Assembly (NCBI GenBank): GCA_023227835.1
Contig: JALOCI010000009.1
Coordinates: 1-64,000 of the forward strand
Length of the DNA: 64,000 nucleotides
From: Bacteroidales bacterium
GTDB lineage: Bacteria > Bacteroidota > Bacteroidia > Bacteroidales > UBA932
Direction: 5' to 3'
In this document: positions 34,568 through 42,909 of the stretch, in pieces
How the letters are laid out: every line of letters begins with the position of its first letter
Position numbering within the stretch: position 1 is the stretch's first letter
The notes under the pieces: generated by a model
Databases searched by the model: none
What the model was told of the DNA's origin: nothing
The model's input: only the letters and a program-made list of their open reading frames with translations
Program-made: the position numbers and the translations under genes

Positions 34568-35587
34568 ATGGGATCAGAGTTTAAAACAGACGGTTTCGAG
34601 ACAGGAAGGATAATTGCAGAACATAAGGAGCTGTATATTGTCAGAACCGACCTAGGTGAGATAGAGGCAGAAGTTACAGGCAACTTACGTTTTACGGCAA
34701 AAGGCAGGGAGGATTTCCCTGCCGTTGGCGACCTTGTTACCTTAAAAATATATGATAACTCTTTTGGTATAATTTACGAGATACATCCAAGGTCATCCTG
34801 TATTAAAAGGGAGTCAGTCGGAAAGCAAAGTGATATTCAGATAATCGGAGCCAATATAGATTATGCACTGCTTGTCCAGGCTGTTGACAGGGATTTCAAT
34901 CTTAACAGGTTGGAGCGCTATCTGACAATATGCAATGAATCACACGTTTCAGCAATTATTGTAATGACAAAGACGGATATTGTACCTGAAAAAATATCTG
35001 AAGATATACGTTTTAGAATATGCTCCCGTATAAGCGGAATACCTGTCATATTTATCAGCAATGAAACACGTAAGGGGTATTCTGAACTTTTATCGCATAT
35101 AAAACCGGGAAAAACGTATTGTCTTCTGGGTTCTTCCGGCGTCGGAAAATCAACATTGATAAACAATCTGACAGGAAAGGACCTTATGAAAACGGGGGAG
35201 ATCGGAACTCAGACTAACAAAGGAAAGCATACTACTTCACACAGGGAACTGATTTATCTTGAAAATGGAGCAGCACTTATTGATAATCCGGGGATGAGAG
35301 AAGTTGGAATAACAAACGCCTCTGCAGGAATGGAAGCCACGTTTGACACAATTTACCGCCTTGCAAAAGGCTGCCGTTTTAATGATTGCACCCATACGAA
35401 TGAATCCGGATGCAGGATTCTCAATGCTCTTTCCAATGGTGAGCTTAGTGTTGAGTTGTATAATAATTATATGAAAATGGAAAAGGAGAGAAGTTTCTTT
35501 GAGCTGTCTGAACTAGAGAGGAGAAAAAGAGACAGATCATTCGGGATGATGGTAAAAAACTATAAAAAAGAGCATAGAAAGAAATAA
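34568..35587 (+). CDS. rsgA: RsgA-type ribosome small-subunit GTPase
   Basis: Circularly permuted GTPase: N-terminal OB fold, MTKTDIV (G4) before the P-loop GSSGVGKST (about residues 187-195), then NKGKHTT (G2) and DNPGMRE (G3), and a C-terminal zinc site CRFNDCTH/C. RsgA helps mature the 30S subunit. At 339 aa, with a basic tail (RSFGMMVKNYKKEHRKK), it resembles the longer RsgA group. I cannot tell whether it is the only copy in this genome or an additional one. It is translated with the methyltransferase. The pairing is unusual and suggests a ribosome-directed stress response. Confidence 0.9.
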   Translation: MGSEFKTDGFETGRIIAEHKELYIVRTDLGEIEAEVTGNLRFTAKGREDFPAVGDLVTLKIYDNSFGIIYEIHPRSSCIKRESVGKQSDIQIIGANIDYALLVQAVDRDFNLNRLERYLTICNESHVSAIIVMTKTDIVPEKISEDIRFRICSRISGIPVIFISNETRKGYSELLSHIKPGKTYCLLGSSGVGKSTLINNLTGKDLMKTGEIGTQTNKGKHTTSHRELIYLENGAALIDNPGMREVGITNASAGMEATFDTIYRLAKGCRFNDCTHTNESGCRILNALSNGELSVELYNNYMKMEKERSFFELSELERRKRDRSFGMMVKNYKKEHRKK

Positions 35588-35592
35588 ATACC

Positions 35593-35600
35593 TAATTTTG
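35593..35600 (+). promoter_or_regulatory. Putative -7 element of the cobalamin operon
   Basis: TAATTTTG (TAnnTTTG), with a start point expected about 35607, just before the riboswitch P1 stem at 35613. No clear -33 TTTG. Confidence 0.45.
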
Positions 35601-35612
35601 TCGCGATAATTC

Positions 35613-35779
35613 TGCCGGTTTCCACAACAAGAAACATAAAGGAATTAAAAGGGAATCCTGTGAGATACAGGAGCTATCCCCGTAGCTGTAAGTCCGTATT
35701 TGTGACTGGCTCTCTTAAGCCACTGCCCTGTCGGGCGGGAAGGCAGCCAGGAAAGGACAAGCCAGAAGACCTGCCGGCA
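35613..35779 (+). ncRNA. Cobalamin (B12) riboswitch
   Basis: The P1 stem is TGCCGG (35613-35618) with CCGGCA (35774-35779). Conserved core elements are in order: AGGGAATCC, the GTGAGATACAGGAGCTATCC hairpin stretch, CCCGTAGCTGTAAGTC, GCCACTG, CGGGAAGGC and the B12-box variant GCCAGAAGACCTGCC. It precedes btuF and should repress the operon when adenosylcobalamin is abundant. Confidence 0.95.
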
Positions 35780-35790
35780 AATAGTATTCG

Positions 35791-35858
35791 TAGCTTTCGG
35801 GTGAAAGGCAAGATATATAGAGTCTTCGAACCTTATATGTTTAGCCCCCCGAAAGTTG
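35791..35858 (+). promoter_or_regulatory. Riboswitch expression-platform hairpin
   Basis: AGCTTTCGGG (35792-35801) can pair with CCCGAAAGTT (35848-35857), one G-T, enclosing a loop of about 46 bases, 20 bases before the btuF ATG. No T run follows, so translation control rather than termination is more likely. Confidence 0.4.
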
Positions 35859-35877
35859 ACAAAATAAAGGTTGTGTT

Positions 35878-36696
35878 ATGCATTATTTCAGGAAATGTGC
35901 TCTTTTGGTTATCTTGCTGTGTCTGACTATATTCGGTTATTCTCAGGCGGCTAAGAGAATAGTTTCTCTCGCCCCATCCGTCACCAATATGATTTATCTG
36001 ATGGAGGCTCAGGAAAAGCTTGTAGGGTGCACAAATTACTGTCTTGAGGGTGTTAAGGACAAAAAGAGCATTGTTGCATCGGCAATAGAGGTCAATGTGG
36101 AAAAGGTCCTGCTTCTGAAGCCTGATGTTGTATTTGCTACAAGTCTGACAAAACCTTCTGTAAAAGACGCAATAAAAAACCTCGGAATTAAAGTGTTTGC
36201 TTTTAAAAGTGCCACATCTTACGATGAGATATGCGAACAATTTATCCTAATCGGCAAATATGCCGGAAAGGAACCTCTTGCGAGAAAAATTGTTGAGTCA
36301 CAGAAAAAACGGCTGGATAGTTTAGAAGCTTTAATCCCTAAAGGAAAAAGACCTAAAATATTTTTTGAGATAGGTGCTAAGCCTCTCTTTACGGCAGTTC
36401 CAAATACATTTATGAATGATTTCATAACAAAAGCCGGGGGAGTGAATATAGCAACGGATATAACTACCGGAACTATCACCAGAGAAAATGTACTTCTTAA
36501 GAATCCGGATGCAATAGTTATAGTAACAATGGGAATTGTGGGAATTGAGGAGAAGGCTACCTGGGAAAAATACACGACTCTCTCTGCTACAAAAAACGGA
36601 AAGATTTTTACGGTTGATCCTTATAAATCGTGCGGACCGAATCCCGTCACATTTGTAGATGTTGTTGAAGAACTTATAACAAAGCTTTATAAATGA
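35878..36696 (+). CDS. btuF: Cobalamin ABC transporter substrate-binding protein
   Basis: A signal peptide ending LTIFGYSQA precedes a helical-backbone metal-receptor (BtuF/FepB-like) fold: RIVSLAPSVTNMIYLM, VGCTNYC, LLLKPDVVFAT, then the second lobe (PKIFFEIGAKPLFTAVP) and PYKSCGPNPVT. 272 aa, normal for the family. It is the first gene under the cobalamin riboswitch, and its stop overlaps the btuC start by four bases. The riboswitch makes corrinoid rather than siderophore the substrate. Confidence 0.88.
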   Translation: MHYFRKCALLVILLCLTIFGYSQAAKRIVSLAPSVTNMIYLMEAQEKLVGCTNYCLEGVKDKKSIVASAIEVNVEKVLLLKPDVVFATSLTKPSVKDAIKNLGIKVFAFKSATSYDEICEQFILIGKYAGKEPLARKIVESQKKRLDSLEALIPKGKRPKIFFEIGAKPLFTAVPNTFMNDFITKAGGVNIATDITTGTITRENVLLKNPDAIVIVTMGIVGIEEKATWEKYTTLSATKNGKIFTVDPYKSCGPNPVTFVDVVEELITKLYK

Positions 36697-37712
36697 GTTA
36701 TTCCAGATATATTAAATGGGGACTTTGGCTCACTCTTTTTATCTTAGTTGTAATTGCAGCCGTTCTCTACTCTCTTTCAAGAGGTGAAATAGACATACCT
36801 CTTTCAAAAATCGCAGGAATACTTATAGAGGGAAAAGGAAGCATTGAGTATACCGTTCTCAGTGAAATTCGTCTTCCCAGAATAATCCTCGGGCTTTCGG
36901 TAGGAGGGGCATTAAGTCTTGCCGGGGTCATTCTTCAGGGTATATACAGGAACCCGCTGGTTGAACCCTATACTTTGGGAATATCAGGTGGTGCCGCTTT
37001 AGGAGTGGCATTTGCCATAGTAGCCGGTCTCAGTTACACAATCGGTTCGGTTATATTACCTGCAGCCGGTTTTATCGGAGCGTTGGCAACTGTTGTGTCA
37101 GTATATATGCTGAGCGTAAGAAAAGGCAAAATTCACACTCAGAATATGCTTCTCATAGGTGTCATGATAAGTTTCATAGCCTCCTCCGCCATGATGTTCC
37201 TAATGGCTACCACCACAAATGAAAACCTCCACAATATAGTATTTTGGGTCATGGGCTCCCTTGACGAAGCCAATGAAAACCTTATAAGAATTGCCGCCAT
37301 CATTTCAGTATGCGGGCTTTTAGTCTCATATCTCTTTATTCACACGCTAAATGCACTGCGTTTGGGAGAAGAAAAGGCAAGACATTTGGGAATAAACACG
37401 GATATATCTATAAAGCTGCTGTTTATTATAGCCTCCATGCTCACCGGAATGTGTGTATCAGTGGCAGGAGTAATAGGATTCGTAGGACTGATAATTCCAC
37501 AATTCATAAGGATTATTGTCGGTTCTGACTTCAGGATACTCCTTATAAGCTCATTCCTTACAGGTGGCGGGTTCATTGTATTCTGCGATACTCTGGCCAG
37601 AACTTTAATAGCACCCAACGAACTACCTATTGGTGTTATTACAGGCGTAATAGGCGGAATCTCTTTCATTTTTATACTTATCAACCTTGGAAAACGATCC
37701 AAATTAATCTAA
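36693..37712 (+). CDS. btuC: Cobalamin ABC transporter permease
   Basis: FecCD/BtuC-type permease, 339 aa, with about ten hydrophobic helices. Conserved RLPRIILGLSVGGALSLAGV and NPLVEPYTLGISGGA stretches near the N terminus, and GLIIPQFIRIIVGSDFR, the coupling region for the ATPase. The frame overlaps btuF (ATGA), and btuD follows after six bases. Confidence 0.92.
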   Translation: MSYSRYIKWGLWLTLFILVVIAAVLYSLSRGEIDIPLSKIAGILIEGKGSIEYTVLSEIRLPRIILGLSVGGALSLAGVILQGIYRNPLVEPYTLGISGGAALGVAFAIVAGLSYTIGSVILPAAGFIGALATVVSVYMLSVRKGKIHTQNMLLIGVMISFIASSAMMFLMATTTNENLHNIVFWVMGSLDEANENLIRIAAIISVCGLLVSYLFIHTLNALRLGEEKARHLGINTDISIKLLFIIASMLTGMCVSVAGVIGFVGLIIPQFIRIIVGSDFRILLISSFLTGGGFIVFCDTLARTLIAPNELPIGVITGVIGGISFIFILINLGKRSKLI

Positions 37713-37718
37713 AAAGCA

Positions 37719-38528
37719 ATGAAATTCTTAGAAATAGAAAATATGTCATGCGGATATGAGAAAAAATTTCTCGTATCAGACATTGACATCTCTATATCAA
37801 AAGGAAGCTTTGTGGGAATAATCGGGCCTAATGGCTCCGGAAAGACAACGCTTTTCAAGGGAATCTCTGGAGATCTAAAGCTAAAAAGCGGGAAAATCTC
37901 TCTAGGCAACAAGAACCTTAAACTATTCTCTCATAAAGAGAGAGCCAGAAACCTTGCGGTAGTCACTCAGGATATTGAAAGTCCTGACATTACTGTTGAG
38001 GATTATGTGTTGATGGGACGACTACCCTACCATACAGGATTTCAGTTTTTTGAAAACGAAGAGGACCTGGAGATAGCTGAGAAATATATGAAGTTGACCG
38101 CAGTCACTAATATGAGAGATAAGTTTCTTTCACAGCTCAGCGGGGGAGAGAGACAGATGGTGGCGATTACAAAGGCTCTGGTACAGGAACCGGAGTTACT
38201 GCTTCTTGACGAACCCACTTCACACCTGGATATTGCGCTTCAGATTCAGATACTTAATCTCGTTCAACAACTAAATGATGAGTTAGGACTAACAGTCATG
38301 ATGATAATCCATGATTTGAATCTTGCGGGAGAGTACTGTGACGAGCTTATTCTCATGAACAAGGGAAAAATTAAAGAAAAGGGCTTACCCGAATATGTCC
38401 TGACATATAGTAACATTGAAGAGGTATACGGAACGGTTGTCTTTACCCAGCCAAACCCTCTGTCAGGAAGACCGGCCATATTCCTTGTCTCAAAAAGAAT
38501 TCTGAACAGCATCAGCAAAGAGAGGTAA
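37719..38528 (+). CDS. btuD: Cobalamin ABC transporter ATPase
   Basis: Walker A GPNGSGKTT (about 37-45), Q-loop VVTQDIE, signature LSGGERQMVAITKAL, Walker B LLLLDEPTSHLD and switch IIHDLN, in the FecE/BtuD pattern. Its length (269 aa) and C-terminal extension (SGRPAIFLVSKR) are normal. Three bases separate it from cobS. Confidence 0.92.
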   Translation: MKFLEIENMSCGYEKKFLVSDIDISISKGSFVGIIGPNGSGKTTLFKGISGDLKLKSGKISLGNKNLKLFSHKERARNLAVVTQDIESPDITVEDYVLMGRLPYHTGFQFFENEEDLEIAEKYMKLTAVTNMRDKFLSQLSGGERQMVAITKALVQEPELLLLDEPTSHLDIALQIQILNLVQQLNDELGLTVMMIIHDLNLAGEYCDELILMNKGKIKEKGLPEYVLTYSNIEEVYGTVVFTQPNPLSGRPAIFLVSKRILNSISKER

Positions 38529-38531
38529 AGT

Positions 38532-39299
38532 ATGCTAAAAAGAGAGCTGGATATATTCTTTGCAACCCTTATGTTCTATACGCGCATTCCGGTACCGTAC
38601 AGGACAGGCCATTCAGATGAAATCCTCAATAAAACGACAAGATACTTCACTCTTGTTGGTATTATTGTGGGGGCAATAGGAGGTTTGACTTTCTGGTCAC
38701 TCAATCATATCCTGCCGGAAAATTTAGCTGTAGTTTTAAGTATGGTTGCAACAATATTCGTTACGGGAGCTTTTCACGAAGACGGGTTTGCAGATACATG
38801 CGACGGTTTCGGTGGAGGCTACACAAAAGAAAAAGTGCTGGAAATCATGAAAGACAGCAGAATCGGGACATATGGAACTGTAGGCCTTCTTTTGATACTG
38901 TTGACAAAATTTTACTGCTTGTCTTCCTCTCCGGTATATTTGATTCCAGCAATTTTGATCAGCGGGCACTCTTTCAGCCGTTTTTGCTCTGTATGCATGA
39001 TATATCTGCAATCATATGTCCGCCCTGCGGACCAAAGCAAATCAAAACCTATAGGGCATAGAGCTTCGGGCGTTTCTTTAGTAATTGCCGCATTTTTCGG
39101 CATTACACCTCTTTTGTTGCTTCCATATAAATCATTGCTCTTTATCGTAAGTCTTTGCATGATTGTCTTCGTCTCTTTCTCTTCTTATACAAAACGCCGG
39201 ATAGGAGGATATACGGGAGATGTACTAGGTGCAACACAGCAATTATGTGAGGTGACTTTTTATCTGGGATTTCTCATTTATAATTATTTCACTCCTTGA
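38532..39299 (+). CDS. cobS: Adenosylcobinamide-GDP ribazoletransferase
   Basis: Polytopic CobS: TRIPVPYR near the start, the acidic signature FHEDGFADTCDGFGGG with the metal-binding Asp residues, KDSRIGTYGTVGLL and RRIGGYTGDVLGATQQ near the end. It joins alpha-ribazole to adenosylcobinamide-GDP at the membrane, the last step of cobalamin assembly or salvage. cobU and cobT are not in this window, so the locus looks like uptake plus final assembly. Its stop overlaps the next start. Confidence 0.92.
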   Translation: MLKRELDIFFATLMFYTRIPVPYRTGHSDEILNKTTRYFTLVGIIVGAIGGLTFWSLNHILPENLAVVLSMVATIFVTGAFHEDGFADTCDGFGGGYTKEKVLEIMKDSRIGTYGTVGLLLILLTKFYCLSSSPVYLIPAILISGHSFSRFCSVCMIYLQSYVRPADQSKSKPIGHRASGVSLVIAAFFGITPLLLLPYKSLLFIVSLCMIVFVSFSSYTKRRIGGYTGDVLGATQQLCEVTFYLGFLIYNYFTP

Positions 39300-39856
39300 A
39301 TCTCACAATCATACGCCACACGTCTGTCAAAGTTTCTGCAGGTACATGTTACGGCAGGTCAGATGTAGAATTGTCCGGGACCTATGATTCTGAAAGAAGA
39401 ATCATAATTGAAAATATGAATGGTATATCTTATGACTTCATTTATACGAGTCCTCTTTCAAGATGCTATAAATTGGCTGCAGATATTTCCGGGGACCATG
39501 AGGTAACCTGTGACAGTCGTCTGTCGGAGCTTGACTTCGGAGACTGGGAGAACTGCCTTTGGGAAGATATTTACAAAACACAGAATGCAGTAAAATGGTT
39601 TGAAAATTGGACGGATACACCGTGCCCGAATGGAGAATCATTCTCGCAGATGGTGTCAAGGGTGAAAGATTTCATTCTGGAAAAATTTTCGGAACATAAG
39701 AATGATGATTTATTAATTGTAACTCATAGCGGGGTAATTAGAATTATTCTATTTTTATTGCAAAATTTAAATATTGATGAAATTTTTAAAATTCAACCCG
39801 ATTTCGGTGAGATAATACAAATTTCTTTCAATCCTGACAATTTGTCCTTGGTATAG
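39296..39856 (+). CDS. cobC: CobC-like alpha-ribazole phosphatase (histidine phosphatase family)
   Basis: Branch-1 histidine phosphatase. The N-terminal motif is IIRHTSV (His nucleophile; Thr replaces the usual Gly, as in many CobC proteins), with YGRSDVELS, YTSPLSRCYKLA, ELDFGDWE (acid) and VTHSGVIRI (second His). CobC removes phosphate from alpha-ribazole-5'-phosphate. The start is a TTG overlapping the cobS stop (TTGA); no ATG is available. Context (cobS, riboswitch) makes CobC more likely than a general phosphoglycerate mutase-like enzyme. Confidence 0.85.
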   Translation: MNLTIIRHTSVKVSAGTCYGRSDVELSGTYDSERRIIIENMNGISYDFIYTSPLSRCYKLAADISGDHEVTCDSRLSELDFGDWENCLWEDIYKTQNAVKWFENWTDTPCPNGESFSQMVSRVKDFILEKFSEHKNDDLLIVTHSGVIRIILFLLQNLNIDEIFKIQPDFGEIIQISFNPDNLSLV

Positions 39857-39903
39857 AATGTGTATCAGTCCGGTTAATAAAAATAATTTTCTCACAGACC
39901 TTT

Positions 39904-40659
39904 ATGAAAGCCGACATATATATAAATCCTAAGTATAGCTCTCTCAGAAATTTTATTGAAAAAATTCCCGAGAACTTTGACGACCTTGGTGTTGCAACTC
40001 ATCTTGGCAGGAATCATATACGCATTGCGGAGGTTGACGGGACTAAGCTTGTTATTAAATATTTCAAGAGAATTACCTCCGTAAACAGACTTATATATGG
40101 CAATCTCAGGAAAAGCAAGGCAAAAAGGTCATTTGAAAACTCATTGAGATTACTTGAAAACGGCATTGGAACTCCTGAACCTGTTGGTTTTATTGATATA
40201 TACAGCCGCTGTTCACTTCAAAAGAGTTTTTATGTTTGCTTATATACAGACTACAAGGATATTAAAGAATTACTATCCAAGCCTTTATCCGAATCAGAGG
40301 ATGGCATGAGAGCTTTCGCGAGGCTAACGAGTAAAATGCATCATGCAGGGATATATCATGGTGATTACAACCTTAGCAATGTTCTTTACAATTTTGACGG
40401 AAATCAATATGATTTTTGCCTTATTGACAACAACAGAATGAGATTCAGGTCTTTTTCCCCAAGAACCGGTGTTAAAAACCTTAAGAGGATGAAGCTTTCT
40501 GTCGAGCAAATGGCAATCATAGGTAGTGAATATGCCAATATTTCACATCTTGACAGCAATCATGTGGTTATCGGTATGATTTTTTTCAGGGAACACTTTA
40601 CTTCAGCGGCAAATTTCAAGGTTTCGGCTAAAAAGTTCATAAAAAGAGTTTTTAAATAG
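39904..40659 (+). CDS. Lipopolysaccharide kinase (Kdo/WaaP)-like protein
   Basis: Protein-kinase-like fold with Lys in LVIKYFKR, a catalytic loop HGDYNLSNVL (about residue 152), and an Asp-containing DNNRMRF metal motif, as in InaA/Kdo and WaaP lipopolysaccharide kinases. 251 aa, no signal. It sits 47 bases after cobC and before the envelope-transport operon. It fits envelope glycolipid phosphorylation better than cobalamin metabolism. Sequence alone does not give the acceptor. Confidence 0.75.
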   Translation: MKADIYINPKYSSLRNFIEKIPENFDDLGVATHLGRNHIRIAEVDGTKLVIKYFKRITSVNRLIYGNLRKSKAKRSFENSLRLLENGIGTPEPVGFIDIYSRCSLQKSFYVCLYTDYKDIKELLSKPLSESEDGMRAFARLTSKMHHAGIYHGDYNLSNVLYNFDGNQYDFCLIDNNRMRFRSFSPRTGVKNLKRMKLSVEQMAIIGSEYANISHLDSNHVVIGMIFFREHFTSAANFKVSAKKFIKRVFK

Positions 40660-40728
40660 CCCCTGACTTTCACAACATATTGATTATTTCCTTATTTTTG
40701 ACAATACGTTCATCAAAAACAGATTGTC

Positions 40729-41493
40729 ATGCCAAGATTCGCTGTACAATGTGTCATTGTAACTCTGGTTTTTGAGTTACTTTTCCCTGCAATTATTTTT
40801 TCTCAGGACGCCCGTGAAATAGTAAAGCGTGCCGATACCAAGTATAATGGTGAAAAGTCAAGTTATAGCGAGATGTCTATGACTATTGTCAGGCCTAAAT
40901 ACAAAAGAAGTATCGAATTTAAAGGTTGGGCCGTAACAGGAAAGGATGCCCTTACATTAATTACTGCTCCCGCAAAGGAGAAAGGGCAATCATTTCTCAA
41001 GAGCGGAAACAATCTTTGGAGCTGGAATCCGACAATTCAAAGATTAATCAAGCTTCCTCCGTCTATGATGTCTCAAGGATGGATGGGTTCAGACTATACA
41101 AATGATGATATATTGAAGGAGACATCTCTGATAAAGGATTATAACCCTAAAATTATCGGGAAAGAGGTGGTAAACGGACTTAAGTGTTACAAAATAGAGC
41201 TTATACCTCTTGAAAGTGCCGATGTGGTATGGGGAAAAATCATTATATGGATATCAGAGGATGAGTATTTTGAACTTAAAAGTGAATTCTATGATGAGGA
41301 GAATTATCTCGTAAAATCTCACATTGCTTCAGAGATTAAAACATTTGAAGATCGCAGACTCCCTTCTTTGATTGAAATAATACCGGCAGATGAACCAGGG
41401 AATAAAACCATTGTGACATTAATTTCCATGAAGTTCAACATCTCTTTTCCTCCGGACTTTTTCTCGCAGCAGAATATGAAAAGGATCAAATAG
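40729..41493 (+). CDS. LolA-like outer-membrane lipoprotein-sorting protein
   Basis: Signal peptide (ending LFPAIIFSQ), then a half-barrel typical of the COG2834 LolA-like group (AREIVKRADTKYNGE, SYSEMSMTIVRPKYKRSIEF, SFLKSGNNLWSWNP, RLIKLPPSMMSQGWMGSDYT). These proteins carry a hydrophobic ligand across the periplasm. Its stop is directly followed by the first permease gene. Unlike housekeeping LolA, it belongs to a dedicated operon with its own permeases. Confidence 0.82.
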   Translation: MPRFAVQCVIVTLVFELLFPAIIFSQDAREIVKRADTKYNGEKSSYSEMSMTIVRPKYKRSIEFKGWAVTGKDALTLITAPAKEKGQSFLKSGNNLWSWNPTIQRLIKLPPSMMSQGWMGSDYTNDDILKETSLIKDYNPKIIGKEVVNGLKCYKIELIPLESADVVWGKIIIWISEDEYFELKSEFYDEENYLVKSHIASEIKTFEDRRLPSLIEIIPADEPGNKTIVTLISMKFNISFPPDFFSQQNMKRIK

Positions 41494-42909
41494 ATGAAAG
41501 AGATAATTAAAATAGCCTGGAGAAACCTATGGAGGAATAAGAGGAGGACAATCATCACCGCCTCCTCTATCTTTTTCTCTATTTTCTGTGCCATTCTGAT
41601 GAGATCGTTCCAGCTCGGCACTTATGACCACATGATAAGGCAAAGTATAGAATCTTATTCCGGTTATATTCAGATTCAAAACAGCGATTTTAAAGAGAAC
41701 CCCACGCTTGACAATACAATTGATATCACTCCGCAAGAGCTCTCTGCAATCAAGTCTGATTACAATGTAAAAGTTGCAGTCCCGAGAATTGAAACCTTCT
41801 CTTTGGCTTCGACCGGAACTCTTTCAAAAGGGGTAATGGTGGCGGCCATATCTCCAGCCATTGAGAAGAGTATGACAAACCCCGAACACAACCTCGTCCA
41901 TTATGTTTTTTCCGAAGTTGCTATTGATAGTTTGAGTAAGAACAAAGAGATACCCGAAAAGATAGCACAAAGAGCTGCAGAGCTTAAAGATCAGCCATTT
42001 ACAAATAAGAAATTTTTAGCTGCAGAGCTTAAGCTAAAAGAGAGAGACTCCCTGCTAATCAATAAAATATCATCAATATGTTCAATAAAAGCCGGTTATT
42101 TAAGTGAGAATGATTCGGGGCTGCTTGTTTCATATAGATTGTCCCAATATCTGAAAGTAGGTGTAGGCGACTCTATAGTCCTTATGGGCCAGGGATATCA
42201 AGGCATGAGTGCTGCCGGGGTATTCCCTGTCAGAGGGATAATCAAGGTTCCCTCTCCGGATCTGGACAATAAATTGATTTACATGACTATTTCTAACGCA
42301 GAAGAGTACCTTTCCGCGTATGGAAAACTTACATCCATAGCCGTAAATCTCCATAACACAGATGAGATGAAAGCTACGCAGAAAAGAATCTCAGCAATTT
42401 TTAATGGCCAGGATGATATAGTGGTGAAAAACTGGGAAGAGATATCTCCGGTTCTCAAACAGCAGATTGAAGGTGATAGCAAAGGGGGTATCCTATTCAT
42501 TATGATTCTCTATGTCATTATTTTCTTCGGAATTTTCGGAACCGTCCAGATGATGATCTCTGAGAGGAAGAGAGAGTTCGGGGTTATGATATCATTAGGG
42601 ATGAAAAAAGAGAAGCTTTCCCTTATAATAATAACGGAGATGCTTCTTCTCGGAAGTCTTGGAATATTTTCAGGTATGGCAGCCTCAGCCCCGCTCATCA
42701 TATATGGGCACATTCACCCAATACGAATTACGGGAGAATTGGCCAAAATGTATATAGATATGGGATTTGACCCTGTAATGCCGATGATGCTGTTCGAAAG
42801 TTATTTTTTCATCCAGGCAGCAGTTGTCTTCCTGATGGTTTTAGCTGCCACAATATTACCGGTAAGAAGCATTCTAAAAATCAACATAATAAAAGCTCTT
42901 CATGGATAG
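41494..42909 (+). CDS. FtsX/LolC-type ABC permease (first of pair)
   Basis: 471 aa. N-terminal KIAWRNLWRNKRRTIITASS amphipathic entry, one membrane segment, a large periplasmic domain (about 45-330), then three C-terminal helices (SKGGILFIMILYVIIFFGIF onward) ending SILKINIIKALHG. This is the four-helix LolCE/MacB type. It overlaps the next permease gene by eight bases, so the two probably form a heterodimer. Confidence 0.9.
   Translation: MKEIIKIAWRNLWRNKRRTIITASSIFFSIFCAILMRSFQLGTYDHMIRQSIESYSGYIQIQNSDFKENPTLDNTIDITPQELSAIKSDYNVKVAVPRIETFSLASTGTLSKGVMVAAISPAIEKSMTNPEHNLVHYVFSEVAIDSLSKNKEIPEKIAQRAAELKDQPFTNKKFLAAELKLKERDSLLINKISSICSIKAGYLSENDSGLLVSYRLSQYLKVGVGDSIVLMGQGYQGMSAAGVFPVRGIIKVPSPDLDNKLIYMTISNAEEYLSAYGKLTSIAVNLHNTDEMKATQKRISAIFNGQDDIVVKNWEEISPVLKQQIEGDSKGGILFIMILYVIIFFGIFGTVQMMISERKREFGVMISLGMKKEKLSLIIITEMLLLGSLGIFSGMAASAPLIIYGHIHPIRITGELAKMYIDMGFDPVMPMMLFESYFFIQAAVVFLMVLAATILPVRSILKINIIKALHG

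Noticed and set aside
35660..35926. Open frame over the riboswitch and btuF start
   Set aside because: It coincides with conserved cobalamin riboswitch elements and has no protein-like features; btuF uses another frame.
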